Source: an uncultured Fimbriimonadales bacterium
Lineage (GTDB): Bacteria; Armatimonadota; Fimbriimonadia; Fimbriimonadales; GBS-DC
Assembly: GCA_937925775.1 (NCBI GenBank)
Contig: CALAMM010000048.1
Location: forward strand, 1 to 5,695
DNA: 5,695 nucleotides
Reading direction: 5' to 3'
Made by a program: the position numbers and the translations under genes. This document shows, piece after piece, positions 1-5,518 of this stretch. The notes under the pieces were generated by a model. It was not told where the DNA came from and searched no databases. It saw nothing but the letters and a program-made list of their open reading frames with translations. The first letter of the stretch is position 1. Each line of letters opens with the position of its first letter.

Positions 1-118
1 GTCCAAGCATACACACTGTGGCTTGGACTTTCCTGTCCAAGCATACACACACGCTGTGGCTTGGACATTCTTGTCCAAGCATACACGCACGCTGTGGCTT
101 GGACATTCTTGTCCAAGC
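1..118 (-). repeat. Tandem palindromic repeat array, block 1 (ARGAAW loop on minus strand)
   Basis: Three full 22-nt palindromes lie at 21-42, 59-80 and 97-118, and the right arm of a fourth is cut by the window edge at 1-8. Each has arms GCTTGGAC and GTCCAAGC, an 8-bp stem. The six-base loop is ATTCTT in two copies and TTTCCT in the first, which read AAGAAT and AGGAAA on the minus strand. Full copies repeat every 38 bp, separated by near-identical 12-16 bp spacers of the form ATACAC...CTGTG. I assign the minus strand because the loop reads ARGAAW there, as it does on the + strand in the next block. No gene is visible here; open frames across it are repeat artefacts. Confidence 0.9.
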
Positions 119-126
119 AAAAATGC

Positions 127-261
127 GCACGGACAAGAATGTCCGTGCTACAAGTAGGCACAGCGCACGGACAAGAATGTCCGTGCTACAGCAAGCACAG
201 CGCACGGACAAGAATGTCCGTGCTGCAAGTAGGCACAGCGCACGGACAAGAATGTCCGTGC
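127..261 (+). repeat. Tandem palindromic repeat array, block 2 (AAGAAT loop on plus strand)
   Basis: Four 22-nt palindromes lie at 127-148, 165-186, 202-223 and 240-261. Each has arms GCACGGAC and GTCCGTGC and loop AAGAAT. The central 14 bases (GGACAAGAATGTCC) are the exact reverse complement of the core of block 1, while the outer four base pairs of the stem differ (GCAC/GTGC instead of GCTT/AAGC). The period is 37-38 bp, as in block 1, with 15-16 bp spacers containing CACAGC. On the minus strand three copies (127-148, 165-186 and 240-261) are preceded by GTAG overlapping the foot of the hairpin, which recalls REP elements; the copy at 202-223 has GCAG. Confidence 0.9.
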
Positions 262-289
262 TACGCTTGGAGATCGGTTCAAGCACAAC

Positions 290-346
290 GCGACGACAGG
301 AATGGCGTCGCACTCGATGGTCTTGCACAGACAGGAATGTCTGTGC
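290..346 (+). repeat. Two divergent palindromes upstream of the sigma gene
   Basis: The palindrome at 290-311 has arms GCGACGAC and GGCGTCGC with one internal mismatch (a296 against g305). The one at 325-346 has perfect arms GCACAGAC and GTCTGTGC. Both have loop AGGAAT, a one-base variant of AAGAAT, on the + strand. They belong to the same family as the blocks to the left by size, loop and orientation, but the stems are different sequences that still pair. The second ends 12 bp before the ribosome site of the sigma gene, so it may lie in that gene's mRNA leader. No convincing -35/-10 pair is visible between 262 and 358. Confidence 0.8.
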
Positions 347-358
347 GACGAGAAGCTC

Positions 359-364
359 AGGAGG
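359..364 (+). promoter_or_regulatory. Ribosome binding site of the sigma gene
   Basis: AGGAGG sits 8 bases before the ATG at 373. It fixes that ATG as the start and excludes the longer open frame, which would begin inside the repeat array. Confidence 0.9.
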
Positions 365-372
365 AGCGCACG

Positions 373-1671
373 ATGCTGAAACGCGATACGGAGGAACTGG
401 TGCTGGAATACTGCCAGACGCGCGATATGGAACTGCGCGACGCGATTACCCTTCAACTATCGGGGCTGGTGGAGAGTATCGCTCGCAAGTTCATCGGTTC
501 AGGTGAGCCGATTGGAGACTTGATTCAAGAGGGGTATCTCGGACTACTGAACGCGCTCGACCTGTTCAAACCCGACAAGGGCGTGAAGTTCACCACCTAC
601 GCAACCCACTTGATTGTTGGGCAGATTAAGCACTACCTGCGCGACAAGGGCAAGATTATCAAGGAACCCGCGTGGCTGCAAGAGTTGAATAGCAAGATTA
701 ACCGCGTGGTGAGCGAGTTGAGTGCCCGCTACGGGCGTCCGCCCACCACTCAGGAAATCGCCGAGTTCCTCGGTATGACCACGAAAGCCATCGAGGATGT
801 GCTGATGACGCGCGAGGTGTTCAAGGTGAGCTCGATTGACGCGATTTACGAAGATGAGGAGGAAGAGTGGAACGGCTACGATCTGGAGAAACTTAACTGC
901 GAGCCGTGTCAGACCTTCAACTTGCCGATTGAGGAGCGTGTTGTGGTGGAGACTGCGATGCAGCAGCTCAAGCAGATTGAGCAGCAAGTGCTCCACCTGT
1001 TCTTCACGGAGGGCTACAATCAGACGGAGATTGCGCACCAGTTGAAAATCTCGTGCAATTATGTGTCGCACATTTTACGCAATGCGACTCAGAAGTTGCG
1101 TCGGATGATTAGTGAGGCAGAGTGGCTGGACGAGCAGCGGTTCCGCGCGCGGGCGTTGGAGCGTGGCGACTTTGAGGCGCGGATTTTGGACGCGCAGACG
1201 GGGCTGTTCTCGGCAGACTATTTGTGTGTGCGCTTGCGCGAGGAGGTGCAGCGTGCGGCGCGTTATGGTCAGAGCGTCGGGTTCGCGATCTTCGAGTTTG
1301 CAGCGGAGAAGCGTGCGCTCGATGCGCTGGGCGAGTTCGCGCTGGGCGAGCTGCTGCTGCAGGCGTCGGCGGTGGTGCGCGAGGTGGTGCGCAAGGCGGA
1401 TATTGTGGGGCGGTACGGGCATGCGTCGCTGGGCTTGCTTATGCCCTACGCGGGCGAGCACGCGCCAAACATCGCCTCACGGGTAGCGGGCGCACTCACA
1501 GAGTGGCTGGAGACCGCCTTCAGCGCGCCTATGCGCCAGCGGTTCGAGGTCTATCACGGGTGGGCGTTCTGCCCGCGCGACTGCGACGATGCGGAGCAGA
1601 TGCTGCGGACAGCAGAGCAGCGATTGCGCGAGCAGCGGGCGCGACAACGGCTGCAGGAGGATGCCGCATGA
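373..1671 (+). CDS. Group-3 sigma-70 family sigma factor fused to a degenerate GGDEF domain
   Basis: This is a 432-residue RNA polymerase sigma factor of the SigB/SigF/WhiG type, expected to direct polymerase to a specialised promoter set. Region 2 spans about residues 27-97, with DLIQEGYLGLLNALDLF at 49-65 and KFTTYATHLIVGQIKHYLRD at 72-91. Region 3 is about 105-145 (GRPPTTQEIAEFLG). Region 4 is about 183-246, with a helix-turn-helix around YNQTEIAHQLKISCNYVSHI. Simple sigma factors of this class end near residue 250. Here a further 180 residues resemble a GGDEF domain: DAQTGLFSADYL (273-284), RxxD at 340-343, RYGHASL (347-353) and a C-terminal A-x-x-x-L helix. The GGDEF signature is lost (GHASL) and the metal-binding acidic residue of the LDxD strand is missing (FEFA, 307-310), so diguanylate cyclase activity is unlikely. 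The retained RxxD at I-site spacing suggests ligand sensing, which is inference. The start is set by AGGAGG at 359-364. The sigma assignment is very secure and the GGDEF-like fold fairly secure. Confidence 0.93.
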   Translation: MLKRDTEELVLEYCQTRDMELRDAITLQLSGLVESIARKFIGSGEPIGDLIQEGYLGLLNALDLFKPDKGVKFTTYATHLIVGQIKHYLRDKGKIIKEPAWLQELNSKINRVVSELSARYGRPPTTQEIAEFLGMTTKAIEDVLMTREVFKVSSIDAIYEDEEEEWNGYDLEKLNCEPCQTFNLPIEERVVVETAMQQLKQIEQQVLHLFFTEGYNQTEIAHQLKISCNYVSHILRNATQKLRRMISEAEWLDEQRFRARALERGDFEARILDAQTGLFSADYLCVRLREEVQRAARYGQSVGFAIFEFAAEKRALDALGEFALGELLLQASAVVREVVRKADIVGRYGHASLGLLMPYAGEHAPNIASRVAGALTEWLETAFSAPMRQRFEVYHGWAFCPRDCDDAEQMLRTAEQRLREQRARQRLQEDAA

Positions 1672-1673
1672 GC

Positions 1674-2456
1674 CTACAGCGACTTCAAATAGTCCGCTAC
1701 TCTCGGCAGCTCGACAGTCGGGTCGCCTGCGATGCCGCACTCGAGCGCCATGTACCCCGTATAGCCAATCGTGCGCAGCGCGTCGAACCCGCTTTTGAAG
1801 TCGGTATGCCCCTGACCAGGGAGCAGGCGGTTGCTGTCGGCTAAGTGCACATGCGCGATATGGTGCCCCGCAGCGCGGATGGCGGCAGGGATGTCTGCCT
1901 CCTCGATGGACATGTGGAAAAAGTCCGCCATTATCTTGAGGTTCGGATGGGGGAGCGCGTCGCAAAGAGCGACAGCTTGTTCCAGTCGGCGCAGGAAGTG
2001 CGTCTCGTAGCGGTTCAGAGGCTCCAGCAAGATATGCGTTCCTGCCTTCTCGGCGGTCTGCACCAGATTCTCCAGCAGTTTCAGCAACAGGTCGCGCTCC
2101 ACCTGCTCTGGGGTTGCAAGCGGGCTGAGGTCGGGGATGCGCGGTCCGCCGAAGATGGGCACGACAATCAGCCCGACCGCGCCCAAGTCGCTGGCGATAT
2201 AGAGCAGGTCACGGATATCCTGCATGGCGAGGTCGCGCATGGCGGGGTCGGCATCTAATAGGCAGCCGCGAAAGCCTGCGCAGATGGTGCTGGCTTTCAC
2301 AGGGCTGTGCTTCAGGGCGCTCTGGATTTCGGCGACGCGCTCCTTGATGCCGCCGCCCCAGAACTCGATACCTTCGTAGCCCCACGCAGCGAGGTGCTCC
2401 AATCGTTCGGGCAGGCTGTTGCCTGGAACTAATCCCTCTTGACACGCGAGTTTCAT
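1674..2456 (-). CDS. Sugar-phosphate isomerase/epimerase-like TIM-barrel protein
   Basis: This 260-residue protein belongs to the xylose-isomerase-like TIM-barrel superfamily (AP-endonuclease-2 fold), whose members isomerise or epimerise keto-sugars at a divalent metal. The likely metal ligands are E145 (in LLEPLNRYE), D178 (in MADFFH), H204 (in HVHLADSNR) and E239 (in MALECG). Their spacing of 33, 26 and 35 residues matches that of D-tagatose 3-epimerase (E152, D185, H211, E246). H181 and R210 match its substrate-contact positions H188 and R217. That supports a working sugar epimerase or isomerase but does not name the substrate; hydroxypyruvate isomerase-like and inosose-related enzymes share the fold. 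The frame is open for 33 codons upstream, but MKLACQEG is the natural start of strand 1. It is the last gene of the minus-strand set, 37 bp after the decarboxylase, and its stop lies 2 bp from the sigma gene's stop. Confidence 0.88.
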   Translation of the reverse strand: MKLACQEGLVPGNSLPERLEHLAAWGYEGIEFWGGGIKERVAEIQSALKHSPVKASTICAGFRGCLLDADPAMRDLAMQDIRDLLYIASDLGAVGLIVVPIFGGPRIPDLSPLATPEQVERDLLLKLLENLVQTAEKAGTHILLEPLNRYETHFLRRLEQAVALCDALPHPNLKIMADFFHMSIEEADIPAAIRAAGHHIAHVHLADSNRLLPGQGHTDFKSGFDALRTIGYTGYMALECGIAGDPTVELPRVADYLKSL

Positions 2457-2460
2457 ACCA

Positions 2461-2466
2461 TCCTTC
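2461..2466 (-). promoter_or_regulatory. Ribosome binding site of the TIM-barrel gene
   Basis: GAAGGA on the minus strand lies 4 bases before the ATG at 2456. The spacing is short, but this is the only purine-rich site nearby and it supports the internal start over the longer open frame. Confidence 0.55.
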
Positions 2467-2493
2467 TTTTTCGCGGGGAAGGCTTTTTCCCTG

Positions 2494-3918
2494 TTAGAAA
2501 TCGCGTTGTTTTTGCCGTGCGTACTCATCCAGTCGCTGAACGGTCGCGTGCACATCGGCTTCGGTGGCGCGGGGGTTCAGCGTACACATTCGAAGCGCGG
2601 TACGCCCGCGTAAGCGCGTCGAGCTGACCAGCGCGAACCCGTCGTTGAGCATCGCATCCACCAGCGCGCGGTTGAGCGCGTCCGCCTGCTCCGCGTTGAG
2701 TTCAGGCGGCTCGTATCGAAATGCGACGATGCCCATCGTTGCGGGGGAGAGGAGTCGCCAATGGGGCAGGCTGCGAATCGCTTGCTCTGCCACACGCGCC
2801 AGATGGAGGTTCCACTCCATCGCAGATCGGAACGCTTCGACGCCGTGCGTTTTGAGTGCCATCCAGAGCTTGAGGGCGCGGAAGTTGCGCGAGAGTTCAA
2901 CACCGTAGTCGCACAGGTCGATGCCCTGAACGCCCTGCTCTTTGTCCTGTAGGTACGGGGGCAGGATACGGAACGCCTCGCGCAGGCGTTCAAAGTCACG
3001 CACAATCGCACACCCTGCCATCATCGGTTGATAGAGCCACTTGTGGGGGTCAACTGCCAGCGAGTCGAGGCGATGGATCCCCTGCAGTCGCTGTTTTCCT
3101 TCCTCCGTGAGGATTGCTGCGGCGCCGTATGCGCCGTCGGCGTGGAGCCAAAGCCCCTCTTGCTCGCACAGGTCGGCTAAGGCGTTCAGGGGATCCACCG
3201 CGCCAGTGTTGGTTGTACCTGCGTTGGCAACGACGCAGAACGGGAGCCACCCCTCGGCGCGGTCGCGCTCGATCTGGGCGGAGAGTGCCTCCAGCGGGAT
3301 TTGGAACTGCTCGTTGGCGGGCAACACACACAGCTGCTCCTCGCGCAAGCCCAAGATGCGCCACGCCCGTGCCACGCAGGAGTGGGTTTGGTCGGAATAG
3401 TAGACCCTGCCGCGCGTCAGGGCGTCTGGATAGCGTTGGCGGGCTGCTGCCAGACAGACCAAGTTGGCCATCGAGCCACCGCTCACGAACAGCCCCCCTG
3501 CGCTCTCGGGCATGCCGAACCAGTCGCACAGCCAGCGCACGACCACGCGCTCCACTTGGGTTGCCCCTGCGCCCACCATCCATGTGCCCACGAAGATGTT
3601 CATCCCCGCCGCGAGGAAATCCGCCAGCACCCCCACATAGTCGTTTGGCGCAGGCACAAACGCGAAGTAGCGCGGGTGGTCCACCTTCACGATGTTGGGC
3701 AACACGGTCTGCAAAAACGCATTCAGGACCGCTTCAAACGGCTGGGGCGTCTGGGGTGTCGGTTCGCTCAAGAGCGGCGCTAACGCTTCTGGCGAGGGGC
3801 GTTTGCCCAGCGGCAGCTCCGGCAGGCGTTGCCAATAGTCCACCAGCGTGTCCACCACACGGTAGCCCATGTGGCGCATCGTCTCGGCGTCGAAATCCAG
3901 CGGCGACTTGGGTCGCAT
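2494..3918 (-). CDS. PLP-dependent aromatic-L-amino-acid-type decarboxylase (group II)
   Basis: This 474-residue cytosolic fold-type I enzyme belongs to the group II decarboxylases (aromatic amino acid, histidine and glutamate decarboxylase superfamily). It should remove the carboxyl group of an amino acid to give an amine. The PLP lysine is K293 in VDPHKWLYQP. D261 in HADGAYGA should contact the pyridine nitrogen, H179 should stack on the ring, and SGGSMANL (146-153) lies near the phosphate. The D261-K293 spacing of 32 equals that of human DOPA decarboxylase (D271, K303). Y322, 29 residues after the lysine in ILPPYLQ, matches the catalytic loop tyrosine Y332; aldehyde-synthase relatives carry Phe there, so decarboxylation is favoured. 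Start MRPKSPLDFD fits the family N-terminus. No clear ribosome site precedes it, and the ABC gene's stop is 8 bp upstream, suggesting coupled translation. Tyrosine, tryptophan, phenylalanine and DOPA are all plausible substrates. Confidence 0.92.
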   Translation of the reverse strand: MRPKSPLDFDAETMRHMGYRVVDTLVDYWQRLPELPLGKRPSPEALAPLLSEPTPQTPQPFEAVLNAFLQTVLPNIVKVDHPRYFAFVPAPNDYVGVLADFLAAGMNIFVGTWMVGAGATQVERVVVRWLCDWFGMPESAGGLFVSGGSMANLVCLAAARQRYPDALTRGRVYYSDQTHSCVARAWRILGLREEQLCVLPANEQFQIPLEALSAQIERDRAEGWLPFCVVANAGTTNTGAVDPLNALADLCEQEGLWLHADGAYGAAAILTEEGKQRLQGIHRLDSLAVDPHKWLYQPMMAGCAIVRDFERLREAFRILPPYLQDKEQGVQGIDLCDYGVELSRNFRALKLWMALKTHGVEAFRSAMEWNLHLARVAEQAIRSLPHWRLLSPATMGIVAFRYEPPELNAEQADALNRALVDAMLNDGFALVSSTRLRGRTALRMCTLNPRATEADVHATVQRLDEYARQKQRDF

Positions 3919-3926
3919 AGCCCGAA

Positions 3927-4676
3927 TTAAACCGTCTCGACCGCTGCCGTTTGCTCGGACTCCGCCGTCAGGCGCAGAAACACTTCTTCGAGGGTGCTGC
4001 CCTCCATCTGCGCGCGCTGCTGGAGTTCGCCGAGCGTGCCCTCGGCAAGCAGCCGTCCCTTGTGCATAATGATGACGCGGTCGCACAGCCGTTCAGCGGT
4101 ATCGAGCTGGTGGGTGCTAACCAGGATCGCGGCGCCTTCGTCGCGCAGGCGTTGCAGCTCCGCCTTGAAGGTGTATTGCCCGCGCGGGTCGATGCCCATC
4201 AGCGGCTCATCGCAAAGGAACACCTGCGCGTTATGCACAAGGGCGCACACCACCGCCAACTTCTGTTTCATGCCTTTGGAGAGCGTGCCCGCAAGCGCGT
4301 TCGCTTTGTCCGCGAGTTCGTACCGTTGGAGCAGTTCGTCGGCACGCTCGGCGTAGAGGGGGAGCGTGTCGTAGCACATCGCCACGAGTTTCAGATGCTC
4401 GCGCACTGTGAGCAGTTCATAGGGGTTCGGCATCTCTGGAATGAACGCCAGCAGCCGTTTCGCCTGCTGCTCTTGCCTTTCTAAATCGAACTCGCCAATC
4501 TGGATGCGCCCCGAATCGGGCTTGAGGATGCCTGCAATGCAGCGCAAAGTGGTCGTTTTGCCCGCGCCGTTAGGTCCCAACAGCCCCACGATCTCGCCTG
4601 GTTCCACGCGAAAGCTGATGCCATCCACCGCACGGAACCCTTTGAACGACTTGACCAAGTTCTCAACCAGCACCAT
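3927..4676 (-). CDS. ABC transporter ATP-binding protein (ABC-2 / NatA-like type)
   Basis: This 249-residue ATPase subunit of an ABC transporter would work at the inner face of the cytoplasmic membrane. Walker A is GPNGAGKTT (34-42), the signature is LSKGMKQKL (132-140), Walker B with its catalytic glutamate is VFLCDEP (152-158), and the switch histidine is H189 in STHQ. The usual Q-loop glutamine appears to be E81 (FIPEMPNPYELLTVREHL), a variant seen in this subfamily. The C-terminal GSTLEEVFLRLT is typical of ATPases serving ABC-2 permeases (multidrug, sodium or polymer export). No permease is encoded in the window, so its partner must lie elsewhere. It starts 1 bp after the LolA-like gene's stop (TGA, G, ATG) without a clear ribosome site, which implies translational coupling. 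Confidence 0.93.
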   Translation of the reverse strand: MVLVENLVKSFKGFRAVDGISFRVEPGEIVGLLGPNGAGKTTTLRCIAGILKPDSGRIQIGEFDLERQEQQAKRLLAFIPEMPNPYELLTVREHLKLVAMCYDTLPLYAERADELLQRYELADKANALAGTLSKGMKQKLAVVCALVHNAQVFLCDEPLMGIDPRGQYTFKAELQRLRDEGAAILVSTHQLDTAERLCDRVIIMHKGRLLAEGTLGELQQRAQMEGSTLEEVFLRLTAESEQTAAVETV

Positions 4677-4677
4677 C

Positions 4678-5415
4678 TCAGTTCTTCGGCTTGCGGAAGA
4701 TCGAATCGTCGATGGGGATGTTGTGGCGCACGCGCTCCAGCTTCAGAACCGCTTCAATCCCCGCTGCCGACTGGCGCATCACGAAGGGATACATCACTCC
4801 ATCCACTTTCCGATAATCTTCAAAGAATGTGGTGGTTTGTAGGCTTCCCTGAGGCGTCGCCACTTGCATCTCCATGCGAAGGAGGAGATAGCGTTGGCTG
4901 TCGATGTAGACCTTCATGGGCGCGCCTGTGCGCATCTGCCCTGCAACGACATAGGCGTTGCGATCGCCGACTTTCGCTTGCCCCTCCAGTTTCGGATTGC
5001 GGATGAGTTTGCGGATATCGTTTTGTGCGCCGCCCTCAGCAGCGATCCGCAGTTGCTCCAGCTCGGCGCCGCTTAGCACACGCAGTCCCAGCATGGGGTT
5101 CTTCTCCCAGCCGACTTTGCCGTCATAGCCCTGCAAAATTTCGCCGACACCCTGAATTGTAACTTTAGAGAGGAATTTGTTGGGCGCCTTGTAGTACGCC
5201 TCGTAGCGTCCTTGGATGCCCTGAGCAGGGTATTGGAGAGTGGCTGTCAGATGGGCAGAGCGGATTTTGGCGGCTTGGGCGATTCCAGTTACCTGTGCCA
5301 TGCGCTCTAACACTTGCTGCGCGCTCTGCGGCTTCGCCTGCTGTGCCATCAGATGGAACGCGAGAAAGCTGAAGATCCCGATCATCGATACCCAAAAACG
5401 CATCGTGCTTATCAT
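4678..5415 (-). CDS. Exported LolA-like (outer-membrane lipoprotein-sorting-like) protein
   Basis: This 245-residue protein has an N-terminal export signal: a basic residue (R6), a hydrophobic stretch at about 7-23 and a likely signal peptidase I site near MAQQA (23-27). There is no lipobox cysteine, so it should be soluble in the periplasm or secreted. The mature part looks beta-rich: GRYEAYYKAPNKFL (69-82), GYDGKVGWE (96-104), KVYIDSQRYLLLRME (168-182), and TTFFEDYRKVDGVMYPF (195-211) followed by HNIPIDDSIF. That pattern is typical of the LolA/LolB-like half-barrel group often annotated as outer membrane lipoprotein-sorting protein, which binds lipids or lipoproteins. True LolA function is not shown. 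I chose the ATG at 5415 because GGTGA lies 5 bases upstream; a GTG at 5424 or the ATG at 5403 are alternatives. It is the first gene of the minus-strand set. Confidence 0.8.
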   Translation of the reverse strand: MISTMRFWVSMIGIFSFLAFHLMAQQAKPQSAQQVLERMAQVTGIAQAAKIRSAHLTATLQYPAQGIQGRYEAYYKAPNKFLSKVTIQGVGEILQGYDGKVGWEKNPMLGLRVLSGAELEQLRIAAEGGAQNDIRKLIRNPKLEGQAKVGDRNAYVVAGQMRTGAPMKVYIDSQRYLLLRMEMQVATPQGSLQTTTFFEDYRKVDGVMYPFVMRQSAAGIEAVLKLERVRHNIPIDDSIFRKPKN

Positions 5416-5420
5416 CAGGT

Positions 5421-5427
5421 TCACCCT
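5421..5427 (-). promoter_or_regulatory. Ribosome binding site of the LolA-like gene
   Basis: AGGGTGA on the minus strand contains GGTGA, a good anti-16S match, ending 5 bases before the ATG at 5415. It overlaps the alternative GTG start at 5424, which argues against that GTG. Confidence 0.55.
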
Positions 5428-5432
5428 GCCAG

Positions 5433-5438
5433 AGTATA
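5433..5438 (-). promoter_or_regulatory. Possible -10 box of the four-gene operon
   Basis: TATACT on the minus strand differs from the -10 consensus TATAAT at one base. No good -35 lies 16-18 bp upstream (the sequence there is AAGGAG-like). A start about 7 bp downstream would leave only some 11 bases before the ATG at 5415, a very short leader. It is suggestive only. Confidence 0.3.
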
Positions 5439-5518
5439 CCCTGCGTGCAACGCCACTCCTTGATGACGGGAACAGTGTCGCCTTTCACGCCTCGTCGCCA
5501 GCAGAGACGCCCACTGTG

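Noticed and set aside
1..261. CRISPR array
   Set aside because: Regular 22-nt repeats with 12-16 bp spacing look similar at first, but the spacers are nearly identical to each other and far too short, the repeats are full palindromes with two orientations, and no cas gene is present.
265..284. Additional member of the palindrome family (GCTTGGA with TTCAAGC)
   Set aside because: The arms pair over 7 bp with one wobble, but the loop GATCGG does not fit ARGAAW and the spacing is irregular. It may be a decayed copy; not counted.
61..372. N-terminal extension of the sigma factor (in-frame open stretch)
   Set aside because: It is encoded entirely by palindromic repeats and spacers, and the ATG at 373 has an AGGAGG site at ideal spacing and begins the normal sigma N-terminus.
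1189..1632. Active diguanylate cyclase
   Set aside because: The GGDEF signature is GHASL and the metal-binding acidic residue is absent, so the domain is treated as a possible sensor only.
2475..2493. Terminator between the decarboxylase and TIM-barrel genes
   Set aside because: GGGAA and TTCCC can form a weak 5-bp hairpin, but there is no T-run and it sits just upstream of the next gene's ribosome site.
3919..4086. Longer decarboxylase start inside the ABC ATPase gene
   Set aside because: The 56 extra residues are an out-of-frame reading of the ATPase C-terminus; the family N-terminus begins at MRPKSPLDFD.
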